6,199 nucleotides of DNA. It comes from Prolixibacteraceae bacterium UBA6162. Lineage in GTDB: Bacteria > Bacteroidota > Bacteroidia > Bacteroidales > Prolixibacteraceae. The notes under the pieces were generated by a model. The model worked only from the letters and a program-made list of their open reading frames with translations. It did not search any database and was not told the origin of the DNA. The DNA is taken from NCBI GenBank assembly GCA_002428215.1, contig DIUI01000027.1, forward strand, positions 1 to 6,199. The letters run 5' to 3'. This document shows, one piece after another, positions 1 to 6,077 of this stretch. Every line of letters starts with the position of its first letter. The first letter of the stretch is position 1. Both the position numbers and the translations under genes were made by a program.

Positions 1-297
1 ATGCTGCTTACGCCTAAACCTATTGCCAGTTTTAAGGAAATCTATTTTAGAACCGACTATTTTCGGGCAGCACAGCAAAAGAATATTGTCCCCCCCGAAG
101 AGGTGACCCCAGGTTATGGAGCTGTTCATCTGGCAGCGGGAGGATTGGTGAACCTTGGGCCTCAGCAACTACTGCTGGCAGTGCAGGTTAAAAACCTGCT
201 CAACCAGAAATACTTTAACCATACCAGCTACTACCGGTTAATCAACATACCTGAACCGGCCAGAAGTCTGATCGTAAATTTGACATGGAAGTTCTGA
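1..297 (+). CDS. TonB-dependent receptor, C-terminal end (partial)
   Basis: This is the last 98 codons of a TonB-dependent outer-membrane receptor, a beta-barrel that imports a ligand using energy from TonB-ExbBD. The gene begins before the window, and the ATG at position 1 is most likely an internal methionine. What is visible is the typical end of the barrel: a segment reading VQVKNLLNQKYFNHTSYYR (residues 62-80), the usual 'N-L-x-x-x-x-Y' penultimate strand of these receptors. It is followed by a P-E-P-A-R-S turn and a last strand ending in W-K-F, with the C-terminal aromatic residue expected for an outer-membrane barrel. The plug domain and TonB box lie outside the window, so the ligand cannot be read. 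Two small lipoprotein genes follow 100 bp downstream on the same strand, a common arrangement for accessory surface lipoproteins of such receptors. The family call is firm; the substrate is unknown. Confidence 0.85.
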   Translation: MLLTPKPIASFKEIYFRTDYFRAAQQKNIVPPEEVTPGYGAVHLAAGGLVNLGPQQLLLAVQVKNLLNQKYFNHTSYYRLINIPEPARSLIVNLTWKF

Positions 298-397
298 ATC
301 TGCGATTCGTAGTCACCGGCCCTAACATGCATTCCTTGTAATTTTCAAATAGGATACACTCAATGTTTAAATATTAATAGTTCAAAATTTAGATTCA

Positions 398-844
398 ATG
401 AAAAAATCATTTATTTATCTGCTTTTGCTGGTTCTTACAGTGGGATGCAAACTTGAAGATACAGTTCAGCCACCTATCATTGAGGAGTTGGAACTTGGAT
501 ATCAGAACTCTGGTACAGTTATGGCAGGCGGCGACTTACACTTCGATGCTGTGATTTTTGCTGAAGGCAGAGTTGATGTAGTAAGAATAGAGATTGCACT
601 AAAAGAAGACCTGCCTTCGAACAATCACTTCGAATGGAAGGCCGATACCCTCTATTTCAAATACAAAGGGCTCCTAAATGCTGACATCCACGAACACCTA
701 GAAGTCCCGCAAGCTACCGTGCCAGGAACATACACCTTCAAAATTAGTATAGTTGACCTTTTTGGCCAACTTTCAGCCTTGAACAGAAGCTTTGAAGTCA
801 CTCCCTTTGATCCAGACCATGATGATGATGATGATGACCATTAA
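398..844 (+). CDS. Lipoprotein, DUF4625-like, with C-terminal Asp/His tail
   Basis: This encodes a 148-residue predicted lipoprotein. A short basic start (MKKS) and a hydrophobic stretch (residues 5-15) lead to a lipobox-like L-T-V-G-C with Cys17 as the lipidation site. The following K-L-E-D is charged, as in surface-exported lipoproteins of Bacteroidota, so a cell-surface location is plausible. The rest is a small beta-rich domain. Residues 96-122 (D-I-H-E-H, then P-G-T-Y-T-F and V-D-L-F-G) resemble the end of the DUF4625 family, as does its position beside a clearer DUF4625 gene. It lacks the family's HHNFDHHSHS-type segment. The protein ends in Asp-Pro-Asp-His, six Asp and a final His (residues 138-148), an acidic tail that could bind cations. 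It lies 100 bp after the TonB receptor and 38 bp before the next lipoprotein gene, probably in one operon. The lipoprotein call is solid; the DUF4625 relation is likely; metal binding is inference. Confidence 0.8.
   Translation: MKKSFIYLLLLVLTVGCKLEDTVQPPIIEELELGYQNSGTVMAGGDLHFDAVIFAEGRVDVVRIEIALKEDLPSNNHFEWKADTLYFKYKGLLNADIHEHLEVPQATVPGTYTFKISIVDLFGQLSALNRSFEVTPFDPDHDDDDDDH
821..835 (+). repeat. (GAT)5 in-frame trinucleotide repeat
   Basis: Five perfect GAT codons in a row, followed by GAC and flanked by CAT on both sides, encode the Asp run at the C-terminus of the first lipoprotein. In-frame triplet tracts can gain or lose units by slippage without breaking the frame, so the length of the acidic tail may vary between strains. 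The variation itself is inference. Confidence 0.75.
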
Positions 845-882
845 TATGCCTGTTAAACAGTCGTGTGAATCAACCAAATAGA

Positions 883-1407
883 ATGAAAAGAAAACCGATT
901 ATGTGCCGAATACACAAAGCAGTTTTACTGCTGATTTTGACGTTTGGGGTGATCACTTCCTGTGAAAGGAGTGAAAAAGACACGGAAAAACCAGTCATTG
1001 ATCTCACTGCTTCTGGAGCTTATCCGCTCAATTGCGATACTTTGTGGTTTGGAGAGCCATTTACTTTTGTAGCACAATTTTCGGACAATTCAGCACTGGG
1101 GGCTTTTACAATTGAAATTCACCATAACTTCGATCACCACTCGCACAGTACCGAAGTGTCTGCGTGCTCCTTTTTACCGAAGAAAACAGCAATCAATCCC
1201 TACCTTTTTATCCAGGACTTTGAGATTCCGTCTGGCTTGAACAGCGTGAGGATTGAGCAACAGTTTGTTCTTCCATCTGCCAATCAGAAAGGGGTTTTCG
1301 ACGACGGGGATTATCACTTCTACATTGGCTTAACCGACAAGGAAGGTTGGTCGACGCAACGTGGATTAAGTATCAAGATTTTTCACAGAAATTCAGATCC
1401 ATCTTAA
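883..1407 (+). CDS. DUF4625 domain lipoprotein
   Basis: This encodes a 174-residue predicted lipoprotein of the DUF4625 family, whose function is not established. The hydrophobic signal (residues 14-24) ends in V-I-T-S-C, with Cys27 as the lipidated residue. The mature part has the family pattern: K-P-V-I-D-L (36-41), G-A-Y-P-L-N-C-D (45-52), a His-rich segment H-H-N-F-D-H-H-S-H-S (80-89), and a C-terminal G-D-Y-H-F and D-K-E-G-W-S-T (142-158). The His/Asp cluster could coordinate a metal ion. Cys51 and Cys95 could form a disulfide. I prefer the ATG at 883. A GTG at 865 in frame would add six residues, and an ATG at 901 would still leave a usable signal peptide. The gene follows the first lipoprotein by 38 bp, and its 3' end overlaps the convergent VanZ-like gene by 15 bp. 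The family is confident; a role in metal handling with the upstream TonB receptor is inference. Confidence 0.88.
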   Translation: MKRKPIMCRIHKAVLLLILTFGVITSCERSEKDTEKPVIDLTASGAYPLNCDTLWFGEPFTFVAQFSDNSALGAFTIEIHHNFDHHSHSTEVSACSFLPKKTAINPYLFIQDFEIPSGLNSVRIEQQFVLPSANQKGVFDDGDYHFYIGLTDKEGWSTQRGLSIKIFHRNSDPS

Positions 1408-1767
1408 CCAACGGGTCCCAATGGGCAGCCGTGACCATATTTGGAGGCCCAAGAGACTGCCTGCAGCATTGGCCAGAACATCCCCAACACTGCCATAACG
1501 GTCGGATGTGAGCCAATGCTGCAGGAACTCCACCAACACCCCCAGCGAGACAGTGATAACAAGAATGACAATTAAAGGAGACTGGCGGAAGTAAGGCTGA
1601 AGCGGACGCCAAAGCAATATCGCCAAAACAAGGTACAGCCCAAAATGGGCCAATTTATCGAAATGGGGAAACAGTGTCTGACCTGAAAGAGATCCGGCAG
1701 GCATAAGACTAAGGATTAGTATAATAATCCACCAAACTATGGGTTTCCAGAAGGCAGTTATCTTCAT
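1393..1767 (-). CDS. VanZ-like family membrane protein
   Basis: This encodes a 124-residue integral membrane protein of the VanZ-like family. Named after the teicoplanin-resistance protein VanZ, the family is mostly of unknown function, and short single-domain members like this one should not be read as resistance genes. Four hydrophobic segments are visible at about residues 8-23, 40-54, 64-82 and 95-110. The family's conserved polar residues are present: D37-K-L-A-H41-F at the start of the second segment, E80-F-L-Q83 at the end of the third, and D96-V-L-A-N100-A-A-G103 in the fourth. The length is normal for the minimal domain. It is transcribed against both neighbours. Its last 15 bp overlap the 3' end of the DUF4625 gene, and its 5' end faces the MORN-repeat gene across a 159-bp gap. 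Confidence 0.88.
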   Translation of the reverse strand: MKITAFWKPIVWWIIILILSLMPAGSLSGQTLFPHFDKLAHFGLYLVLAILLWRPLQPYFRQSPLIVILVITVSLGVLVEFLQHWLTSDRYGSVGDVLANAAGSLLGLQIWSRLPIGTRWLRWI

Positions 1768-1926
1768 GGAATAAAAATAGAGAATTGAAGCACATACCCT
1801 GCCGAAAATAAAAATATTATCCCCAAGACAGGTTAGGGCCGGTAGATTGAATTTAAAAGCAGCAAAGCAATATAATTTATAGCTTGGATATACTAATTTT
1901 AACCTTCTTGTGTTATTGATTAATGT
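1768..1926. promoter_or_regulatory. Divergent intergenic region, probable promoters for both flanking genes
   Basis: This 159-bp AT-rich gap lies between the start codons of the VanZ-like gene (minus) and the MORN-repeat gene (plus), so it should hold a promoter for each. On the plus strand, TAATTTTA at 1894-1901 matches seven of eight positions of the Bacteroidota -7 box TAnnTTTG, but I see no TTG at the expected distance upstream. On the minus strand, TATTTTTA read from 1809-1816 is a similar one-mismatch match, also without a clear -33 element. No hairpin, riboswitch or strong inverted repeat is apparent. The promoter role follows from gene layout; the boxes are weak. Confidence 0.35.
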
Positions 1927-2718
1927 ATGGCACGTCTCTTTCTGATATTTTTACTTATTCCACTTATGGGGCTGGCTCAGAAGCCATTAAATCAAACCGA
2001 CAGCCTTGGAATGAAGCAAGGATTCTGGCAGCGGCATCATCCAAACGGGCAAATGATGTACGAAGGCAATTTCCTCGACGACAAGCCCATAGGAGAATGG
2101 AAAAGATACCACGATAACGGTGTTTTGCAGGCTATACTTCAGCACAGATCAACTAATGACACTGTTAAGGCAATACTGTTCGACCGATTAGCCAACCGCA
2201 TTGCAGAGGGCAACTATACCGGGACCCTCAAAAACGGAATGTGGCAATTCTTCAACAATGGCGTTGTGCATCGGGAAGAGGCTTACAAAGATGATCGTAA
2301 GCACGGCGTTTCCCGGGTGTATTATCCCAATGGGGTATTGTTGGAAGAATCGGAGTGGCAGAACAATTTACTCCATGGTCGTTATAGCGCATATTATCCA
2401 GGAGGAATACTCTTCTTAGAATGCCAATATTCAAATAATGAGCGAAATGGGATTTGCCTTACATACTCATCCAACGGGTTGATGGAAATTGATGCCCATT
2501 ATAGCCACGATCTGCCCCATGGCGAATGGACTTTTTATACCGAAAACGGCTCGGTTCGCTACAAGCTAAATTACCAAGAGGGTATCCTTCAAAATCCCGA
2601 GGTACTCTACGAAGCTCAAACCAAGCAGCTGGATGCCATGGAAAATCAGCGCCACAGACTTGCCGACCCGGCAAACTTCCTCAACGATCCGATGGAATAT
2701 CTGCTAAGGCAGCCATAA
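1927..2718 (+). CDS. Secreted MORN-repeat protein (YwqK-like)
   Basis: This encodes a 263-residue protein with an N-terminal signal peptide: hydrophobic residues 4-16, likely cut after G-L-A-Q at 15-18. It has no lipobox Cys, so it is probably periplasmic or outside the cell. Most of the protein (residues 32-219) is a tandem array of MORN-type repeats of the bacterial MORN_2 kind, with pattern G-x-W-x-x-Y-x-x-N-G-x-x-x-x-E-x-x-Y and about 24 residues each. Repeat-start glycines are seen at 32, 56, 104, 127, 151, 175 and 199. A unit starting near 80 keeps only its second half (E-G-N-Y-x-G-x-L-K-N-G), making about eight in all. Residues 220-263 form a non-repeat, charged tail. Databases often call such proteins 'toxin-antitoxin system YwqK family antitoxin', but there is no toxin gene beside it and the signal peptide argues against that role. 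The molecular function is unknown; MORN-type arrays generally mediate protein or membrane contacts. Confidence 0.87.
   Translation: MARLFLIFLLIPLMGLAQKPLNQTDSLGMKQGFWQRHHPNGQMMYEGNFLDDKPIGEWKRYHDNGVLQAILQHRSTNDTVKAILFDRLANRIAEGNYTGTLKNGMWQFFNNGVVHREEAYKDDRKHGVSRVYYPNGVLLEESEWQNNLLHGRYSAYYPGGILFLECQYSNNERNGICLTYSSNGLMEIDAHYSHDLPHGEWTFYTENGSVRYKLNYQEGILQNPEVLYEAQTKQLDAMENQRHRLADPANFLNDPMEYLLRQP
2020..2583 (+). repeat. Tandem MORN-type repeat array (about eight 24-residue units)
   Basis: Within the MORN-repeat protein, units begin at residues 32, 56, about 80 (degenerate), 104, 127, 151, 175 and 199. The spacing is 24 residues throughout apart from one 23-residue step. The N-G turn is clear in units 1, 2, 4, 5 and 7-8 and replaced by G-G in unit 6. 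The repeat is visible at protein level only; the DNA of the units has diverged, so this is an old array rather than a recent expansion. Confidence 0.75.
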
Positions 2719-2739
2719 TGCAATTTCACCGCGGCAATG

Positions 2740-2747
2740 TATATTTG
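2740..2747 (+). promoter_or_regulatory. Candidate Bacteroidota promoter -7 box (TATATTTG)
   Basis: TATATTTG is an exact match to the Bacteroidota housekeeping -7 consensus TAnnTTTG. It lies in the 74-bp gap between the MORN-repeat gene and the protease gene, 45 bp before the protease ATG. Transcription would start near 2753, giving a leader of about 40 nt. The -33 TTTG element is not clear: TTTC at 2724-2727 is too close. Location and box support a promoter for the protease-xseA-xseB run; the missing -33 element keeps confidence moderate. Confidence 0.45.
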
Positions 2748-2792
2748 TGAACAATAACCGCTACTTTAGTATTAGAACATTGTACAGTTGGC

Positions 2793-4430
2793 ATGAATCC
2801 ATCTAAGATCTTTATGATAATAGCATTGCTTGGAATATTCCAGGTAACCAGTGCGCAGTCATATTGGTGGATAGGTTTCACCGACAAGCGCGGAACCACC
2901 GGAACCATTGAACAACCAGAGTTGTATCTTTCTGAAAAAGCACTTGAGCGAAGAAATCGTCAGGGTATTGGTATAGACAGTACCGACCTCCCTGTAAGCC
3001 CTTTATACCTGGATTCAATTGTTCAATCCGGTGCATCCCTGGTGCATAGCTCCAGGTGGCTGAATGGTATTACTGTGAAAGCCGTCAATGATTCTCTGCA
3101 GCAGTTTTGGTCGCAACTTGGATTCGTACGGGAACTGCAAAAGACTAAACCCGACCCTTCGCTTAAACAGGCCAGTTTAAAATTTGGTGAAAAATTTACA
3201 ACAGCAGCATCTGACACATCCCTCTACGGAGGCTCGCTTCATCAGTCGGCTCTGATTGGAGCCGATTGGCTGCACGCACAAGGATATAATGGCAGGGGAT
3301 TAACGATTGCGGTTCTGGATGCCGGATTTTTAAAAGCAAACGAGATGCCATCTCTTCAGAGAGTCTATCAGGAAAACCGGATTGCAGGTACCCGTGATTT
3401 TGTAGACCCCCACTCCGATTTCTACACTACCCATGTTCATGGCACCATGGTATTGTCGGTTATGGCCGGATACCTACCCGGAAGTCTTATAGGAACCGCA
3501 AACGAAGCAAACTATTGGCTCCTCAGGACTGAGGATGCCGGCAGCGAATACATTATTGAAGAGGATCACTGGGTAGCCGGTGCTGAATTTGCCGACAGTC
3601 TGGGTGCCGATATCATCAACTCATCGCTTGGCTACTACTATTTTGACGATCCTGCAACCAATCATTCTTATTCCGATATGGATGGCAGGACTACCAGGGT
3701 AACAAAAGCTGCCAATATCGCTGCGAAAAAGGGAATGCTGGTTTTCGCAAGCGCGGGCAATGAGGCCAACAAGACATGGCGGTACATTATCGCACCAGCC
3801 GACGGAGAGGAGGTAATTGCAGTCGGGGCTACCGATCGGTATGGAAGCTACGCAAGTTTCAGTTCAATTGGACCAGCTGCCGACGGTGCTATTAAACCAG
3901 ATCTTGCTGCCATGGGAAGTGCAGTTACCGTGCAATCTTCAGGAGGAGCAACCAGTGCAGCCAGCGGCACTTCTTTTGCATCGCCACTTTTGGCCGGTGC
4001 CGCAGCAAGCCTTTGGCAATCAAACCCCCAGGCAACTGCAAGTGAAATCAAAGTTGCCCTAATCAATTCCGGACATCAAAGGACACATCCAGACGTTTTG
4101 CTTGGCTATGGAATTCCTGACATGAGGGCAGCTAGTTTACAACTCAACACTATTGCAGAAAAAGGAATTCCAGTTAATACTGCATGGAAAATTTTTCCAA
4201 ACCCATTCACCGACCGGTTAACCATACTTCCCTACACCGGTAAGTCCGAATCTATTGCAATATCGGTGTTCAACGTGAAGGGAGAAATTCTGTTCAGGAT
4301 CAATCAAAATACAGGTCGCCAGATTACCGACAGCAAATTAAAACTTCTGGCCCCGGGATTGTATCTAGTTACAGTGGCTTCAAAAGAGCACAGCGAAACC
4401 TTCAGGTTGATTAAAACCCGGCAACAATGA
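2793..4430 (+). CDS. Secreted S8 (subtilisin-like) serine protease with T9SS sorting domain
   Basis: This encodes a 545-residue exported protease. A signal peptide spans residues 1-21 (cut after T-S-A). An N-terminal region (about 22-140) starts W-W-I-G-F-T-D-K and includes L-S-x-K-A-L-E-R-R and D-L-P-V-S, a pattern common to Bacteroidota S8 proteases and probably a propeptide. The subtilase domain covers about 150-450 with the full catalytic set: Asp176 in A-V-L-D-A-G, His216 in H-V-H-G-T, oxyanion Asn323 in S-A-G-N-E, and Ser394 in S-G-T-S-F-A-S-P. Residues 463-545 form a type A T9SS C-terminal domain, with I-F-P-N-P-F at 467-472 and G-L-Y-L-V-T-V at 522-528. This should direct the protein across the outer membrane to the surface or medium. 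All key residues are intact, so it should be active; the substrate is unknown. The stop overlaps the xseA start (ATGA), suggesting co-translation with it. Confidence 0.95.
   Translation: MNPSKIFMIIALLGIFQVTSAQSYWWIGFTDKRGTTGTIEQPELYLSEKALERRNRQGIGIDSTDLPVSPLYLDSIVQSGASLVHSSRWLNGITVKAVNDSLQQFWSQLGFVRELQKTKPDPSLKQASLKFGEKFTTAASDTSLYGGSLHQSALIGADWLHAQGYNGRGLTIAVLDAGFLKANEMPSLQRVYQENRIAGTRDFVDPHSDFYTTHVHGTMVLSVMAGYLPGSLIGTANEANYWLLRTEDAGSEYIIEEDHWVAGAEFADSLGADIINSSLGYYYFDDPATNHSYSDMDGRTTRVTKAANIAAKKGMLVFASAGNEANKTWRYIIAPADGEEVIAVGATDRYGSYASFSSIGPAADGAIKPDLAAMGSAVTVQSSGGATSAASGTSFASPLLAGAAASLWQSNPQATASEIKVALINSGHQRTHPDVLLGYGIPDMRAASLQLNTIAEKGIPVNTAWKIFPNPFTDRLTILPYTGKSESIAISVFNVKGEILFRINQNTGRQITDSKLKLLAPGLYLVTVASKEHSETFRLIKTRQQ
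4427..4430 (+). promoter_or_regulatory. ATGA stop-start overlap (translational coupling)
   Basis: The xseA ATG shares bases with the TGA stop of the protease gene. There is no room for a separate promoter or leader, so xseA is probably translated by ribosomes finishing the protease reading frame. This also fixes the xseA start: the protein begins M-S-E-Q-L-T-L-L-E-L, leading directly into the OB domain as expected. Confidence 0.7.
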
Positions 4431-5905
4431 GCGAACAGTTAACGCTTTTAGAGCTCAACCTGCTCATTAGAAATAGCCTGCAGGATACCTTCCCGGAAAG
4501 TCTGTGGCTTGTGGCAGAGATCAGCGACTTGAAGGAGAACCGCAGCGGACATTGTTATCTTGAACTCATCGATAAAAATGAAGCTACCAATGAGATAGAG
4601 GCCAAGGCAAGAGCCACTATTTGGTCATATAGCTGGCGAATGATTAGGCCCTATTTTGAACATACCACCGGTAAACCGCTCCAGCCGGGCATCAGAGTTT
4701 TATTGAACGCTTCCATCGAATTTCATCCCTCGTACGGATTGAGTCTGAATATAAAAGATATTGACCCAAATTACACACTGGGCGATCTGGCCCATCAAAG
4801 AAGAGAAATCATACGCAGACTGGAATCCGCAGGGGTAATCGATATGAACCGCGAACTTCCGCTGCCAATGGTTCCACAGAACATCGCCATCATCTCATCG
4901 GCAACCGCAGCAGGGTACGAAGACTTTGTGCATCAATTGGAAAACAATCGCCACCGAATAATCTTTCATACCGAGCTTTTCGAAGCCTTTATGCAGGGTC
5001 GGGATTCTACACCCTCGATATTGGCAGCGCTTGATATGATTTATAGTCGGGAAGAGGAGTTCGATGCAGTTGCGATTATTAGAGGAGGTGGCGCTACTAC
5101 TGATCTGAGCAGTTTCGACAGCTTTGAATTGGCCTATGCTGTAGCACAATTTCCGCTCCCGGTTATCACTGGAATCGGCCATGAAAAAGATGAAACCATT
5201 CTCGATCGGGTAGCACACACGCGAATGAAAACACCAACGGCAGCGGCTGAATTTTTCATTGCAGGAATCCATAATTTCATTGAACTACTTGCACAGCGCA
5301 GCCGACAGCTTAATCAGTTAACCCAATTGCAGCTGCAAGGTAACCTTAGTCTGCTATCGAGGATGGCTTTCCTTCTCGAAAACAGAGCAAAAAACTCGTT
5401 GATTTCTGCCAGCCAGCAACTTACAAAAGCCGGTCACCTAATGCAACGATCGGTAGCAGGATACCAGCACCGGCATTCATCGATTCTCCATCGCAAATCG
5501 CACCGACTTGGCTCAGCCACGCGTAACTACGCACTCTATCTCTTAGGAAAACTGAGCAAAGCAGGTATGGCACTTGCCTATGCAACAAAGAATTACAAAG
5601 ACATGTCCGCTATAGACATACTCGAAAAACGCCTCAGGAACAGCCTTGGCCGACACTTCGAAAACATGGAGATGCAGCTTACACAATTGTCTGAGAAACA
5701 AAGAATGCTCGATCCGGAGAACATCCTGAAACGAGGCTATACTATTACTCTGCAGGAAGGTAAAATTGTTACCTCTGCCACACAAATTATAGTTAAAAAC
5801 CCCTTAGTTACCCATTTTAAAGATGGTAAAACAGTTAGCAAAATAACCAACACAGAAACCTATGGCAACGACGAAGAAACAGACCTATCAGGAAGCTCTG
5901 ACTGA
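4427..5905 (+). CDS. xseA: Exodeoxyribonuclease VII large subunit
   Basis: This is the catalytic subunit of exonuclease VII, a cytoplasmic enzyme that degrades single-stranded DNA from both ends to short oligonucleotides in repair and recombination. It works as one XseA with several XseB subunits. At 492 residues it is slightly longer than the E. coli protein (about 456). An N-terminal OB-fold nucleic-acid-binding domain covers about residues 1-115 (V-A-E-I-S-D-L-K at 29-36; G-H-C-Y-L-E-L at 41-47). The catalytic domain follows, with N-I-A-I-I-S-S-A-T-A-A-G (152-163), R-G-G-G (219-222), G-I-G-H-E-K-D-E-T (249-257) and T-P-T-A-A-A-E (269-275). A long, mainly helical segment (about 280-425) should form the XseB-binding coiled coil. 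The conserved ending L-D-P-E-N-I-L-K-R-G-Y (428-438) precedes a small C-terminal domain and an acidic tail. All core motifs are present. The 3' end overlaps xseB by 44 bp. Confidence 0.97.
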   Translation: MSEQLTLLELNLLIRNSLQDTFPESLWLVAEISDLKENRSGHCYLELIDKNEATNEIEAKARATIWSYSWRMIRPYFEHTTGKPLQPGIRVLLNASIEFHPSYGLSLNIKDIDPNYTLGDLAHQRREIIRRLESAGVIDMNRELPLPMVPQNIAIISSATAAGYEDFVHQLENNRHRIIFHTELFEAFMQGRDSTPSILAALDMIYSREEEFDAVAIIRGGGATTDLSSFDSFELAYAVAQFPLPVITGIGHEKDETILDRVAHTRMKTPTAAAEFFIAGIHNFIELLAQRSRQLNQLTQLQLQGNLSLLSRMAFLLENRAKNSLISASQQLTKAGHLMQRSVAGYQHRHSSILHRKSHRLGSATRNYALYLLGKLSKAGMALAYATKNYKDMSAIDILEKRLRNSLGRHFENMEMQLTQLSEKQRMLDPENILKRGYTITLQEGKIVTSATQIIVKNPLVTHFKDGKTVSKITNTETYGNDEETDLSGSSD

Positions 5906-6068
5906 GATAGATGAAATTCTGGAAAGAATTGAAAGCAATACACTCGACATCGACGATTTAGCCGATAAAGTAAAGCGCGTAGCCTATTTGCTCAAATTTT
6001 GCAAGGAGAAACTTCAGCGCACCAACGAAGAAGTAGAAAAAATACTCAATGACATGGAGGCATCTTAG
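5862..6068 (+). CDS. xseB: Exodeoxyribonuclease VII small subunit
   Basis: This is the small, all-helical subunit of exonuclease VII, which binds the helical region of XseA and is needed for activity. It has 68 residues, within the usual size (about 60-80). The family pattern is clear: Y-Q-E-A-L-T-E-I-D-E-I-L-E-R-I-E (9-24), a turn with L-D-I-D-D-L (28-33), then a second helix with L-L-K-F-C-K-E-K-L (43-51) and a heptad-like E-E-V-E-K-I-L end. The ATG at 5862 is the only upstream ATG start compatible with the full first helix, so the gene begins 44 bp inside xseA in another frame. That overlap implies coupled expression of the two subunits. The next gene starts 9 bp after the stop. Confidence 0.95.
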   Translation: MATTKKQTYQEALTEIDEILERIESNTLDIDDLADKVKRVAYLLKFCKEKLQRTNEEVEKILNDMEAS

Positions 6069-6077
6069 AGCTTGATT

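Noticed and set aside
296..308. Small hairpin GAATC-TGC-GATTC at the end of the TonB receptor gene
   Set aside because: The stem is only five base pairs with no T-tract after it, so it is too weak to call a terminator.
298..397. Promoter for the lipoprotein pair in the 100-bp gap (TAATTTTC at 339-346)
   Set aside because: It has one mismatch to the -7 box and no upstream TTG at the right distance; read-through from the receptor gene explains expression as well.
865..882. GTG start giving the second lipoprotein six extra residues
   Set aside because: The ATG at 883 gives a normal basic start and signal peptide; the extra residues add nothing to the signal and GTG starts are less common.
1393..1767. 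Glycopeptide (teicoplanin) resistance gene from the VanZ name
   Set aside because: There are no van genes nearby, and small VanZ-like proteins are widespread in ordinary chromosomes without a shown resistance role.
1927..2718. Toxin-antitoxin locus based on similarity to YwqK-type proteins
   Set aside because: There is no small toxin gene next to it and the protein carries a signal peptide; the label is an annotation habit for MORN_2 repeats.
3848..4066. 72-codon minus-strand open frame opposite the protease active-site region
   Set aside because: It mirrors the Ala/Gly/Ser-rich subtilase core and has no independent support.
4895..5272. 125-codon open frame on the minus strand inside xseA
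   Set aside because: It lies wholly opposite a strongly conserved xseA catalytic region, and its translation shows no recognisable domain, signal or composition of a real protein.
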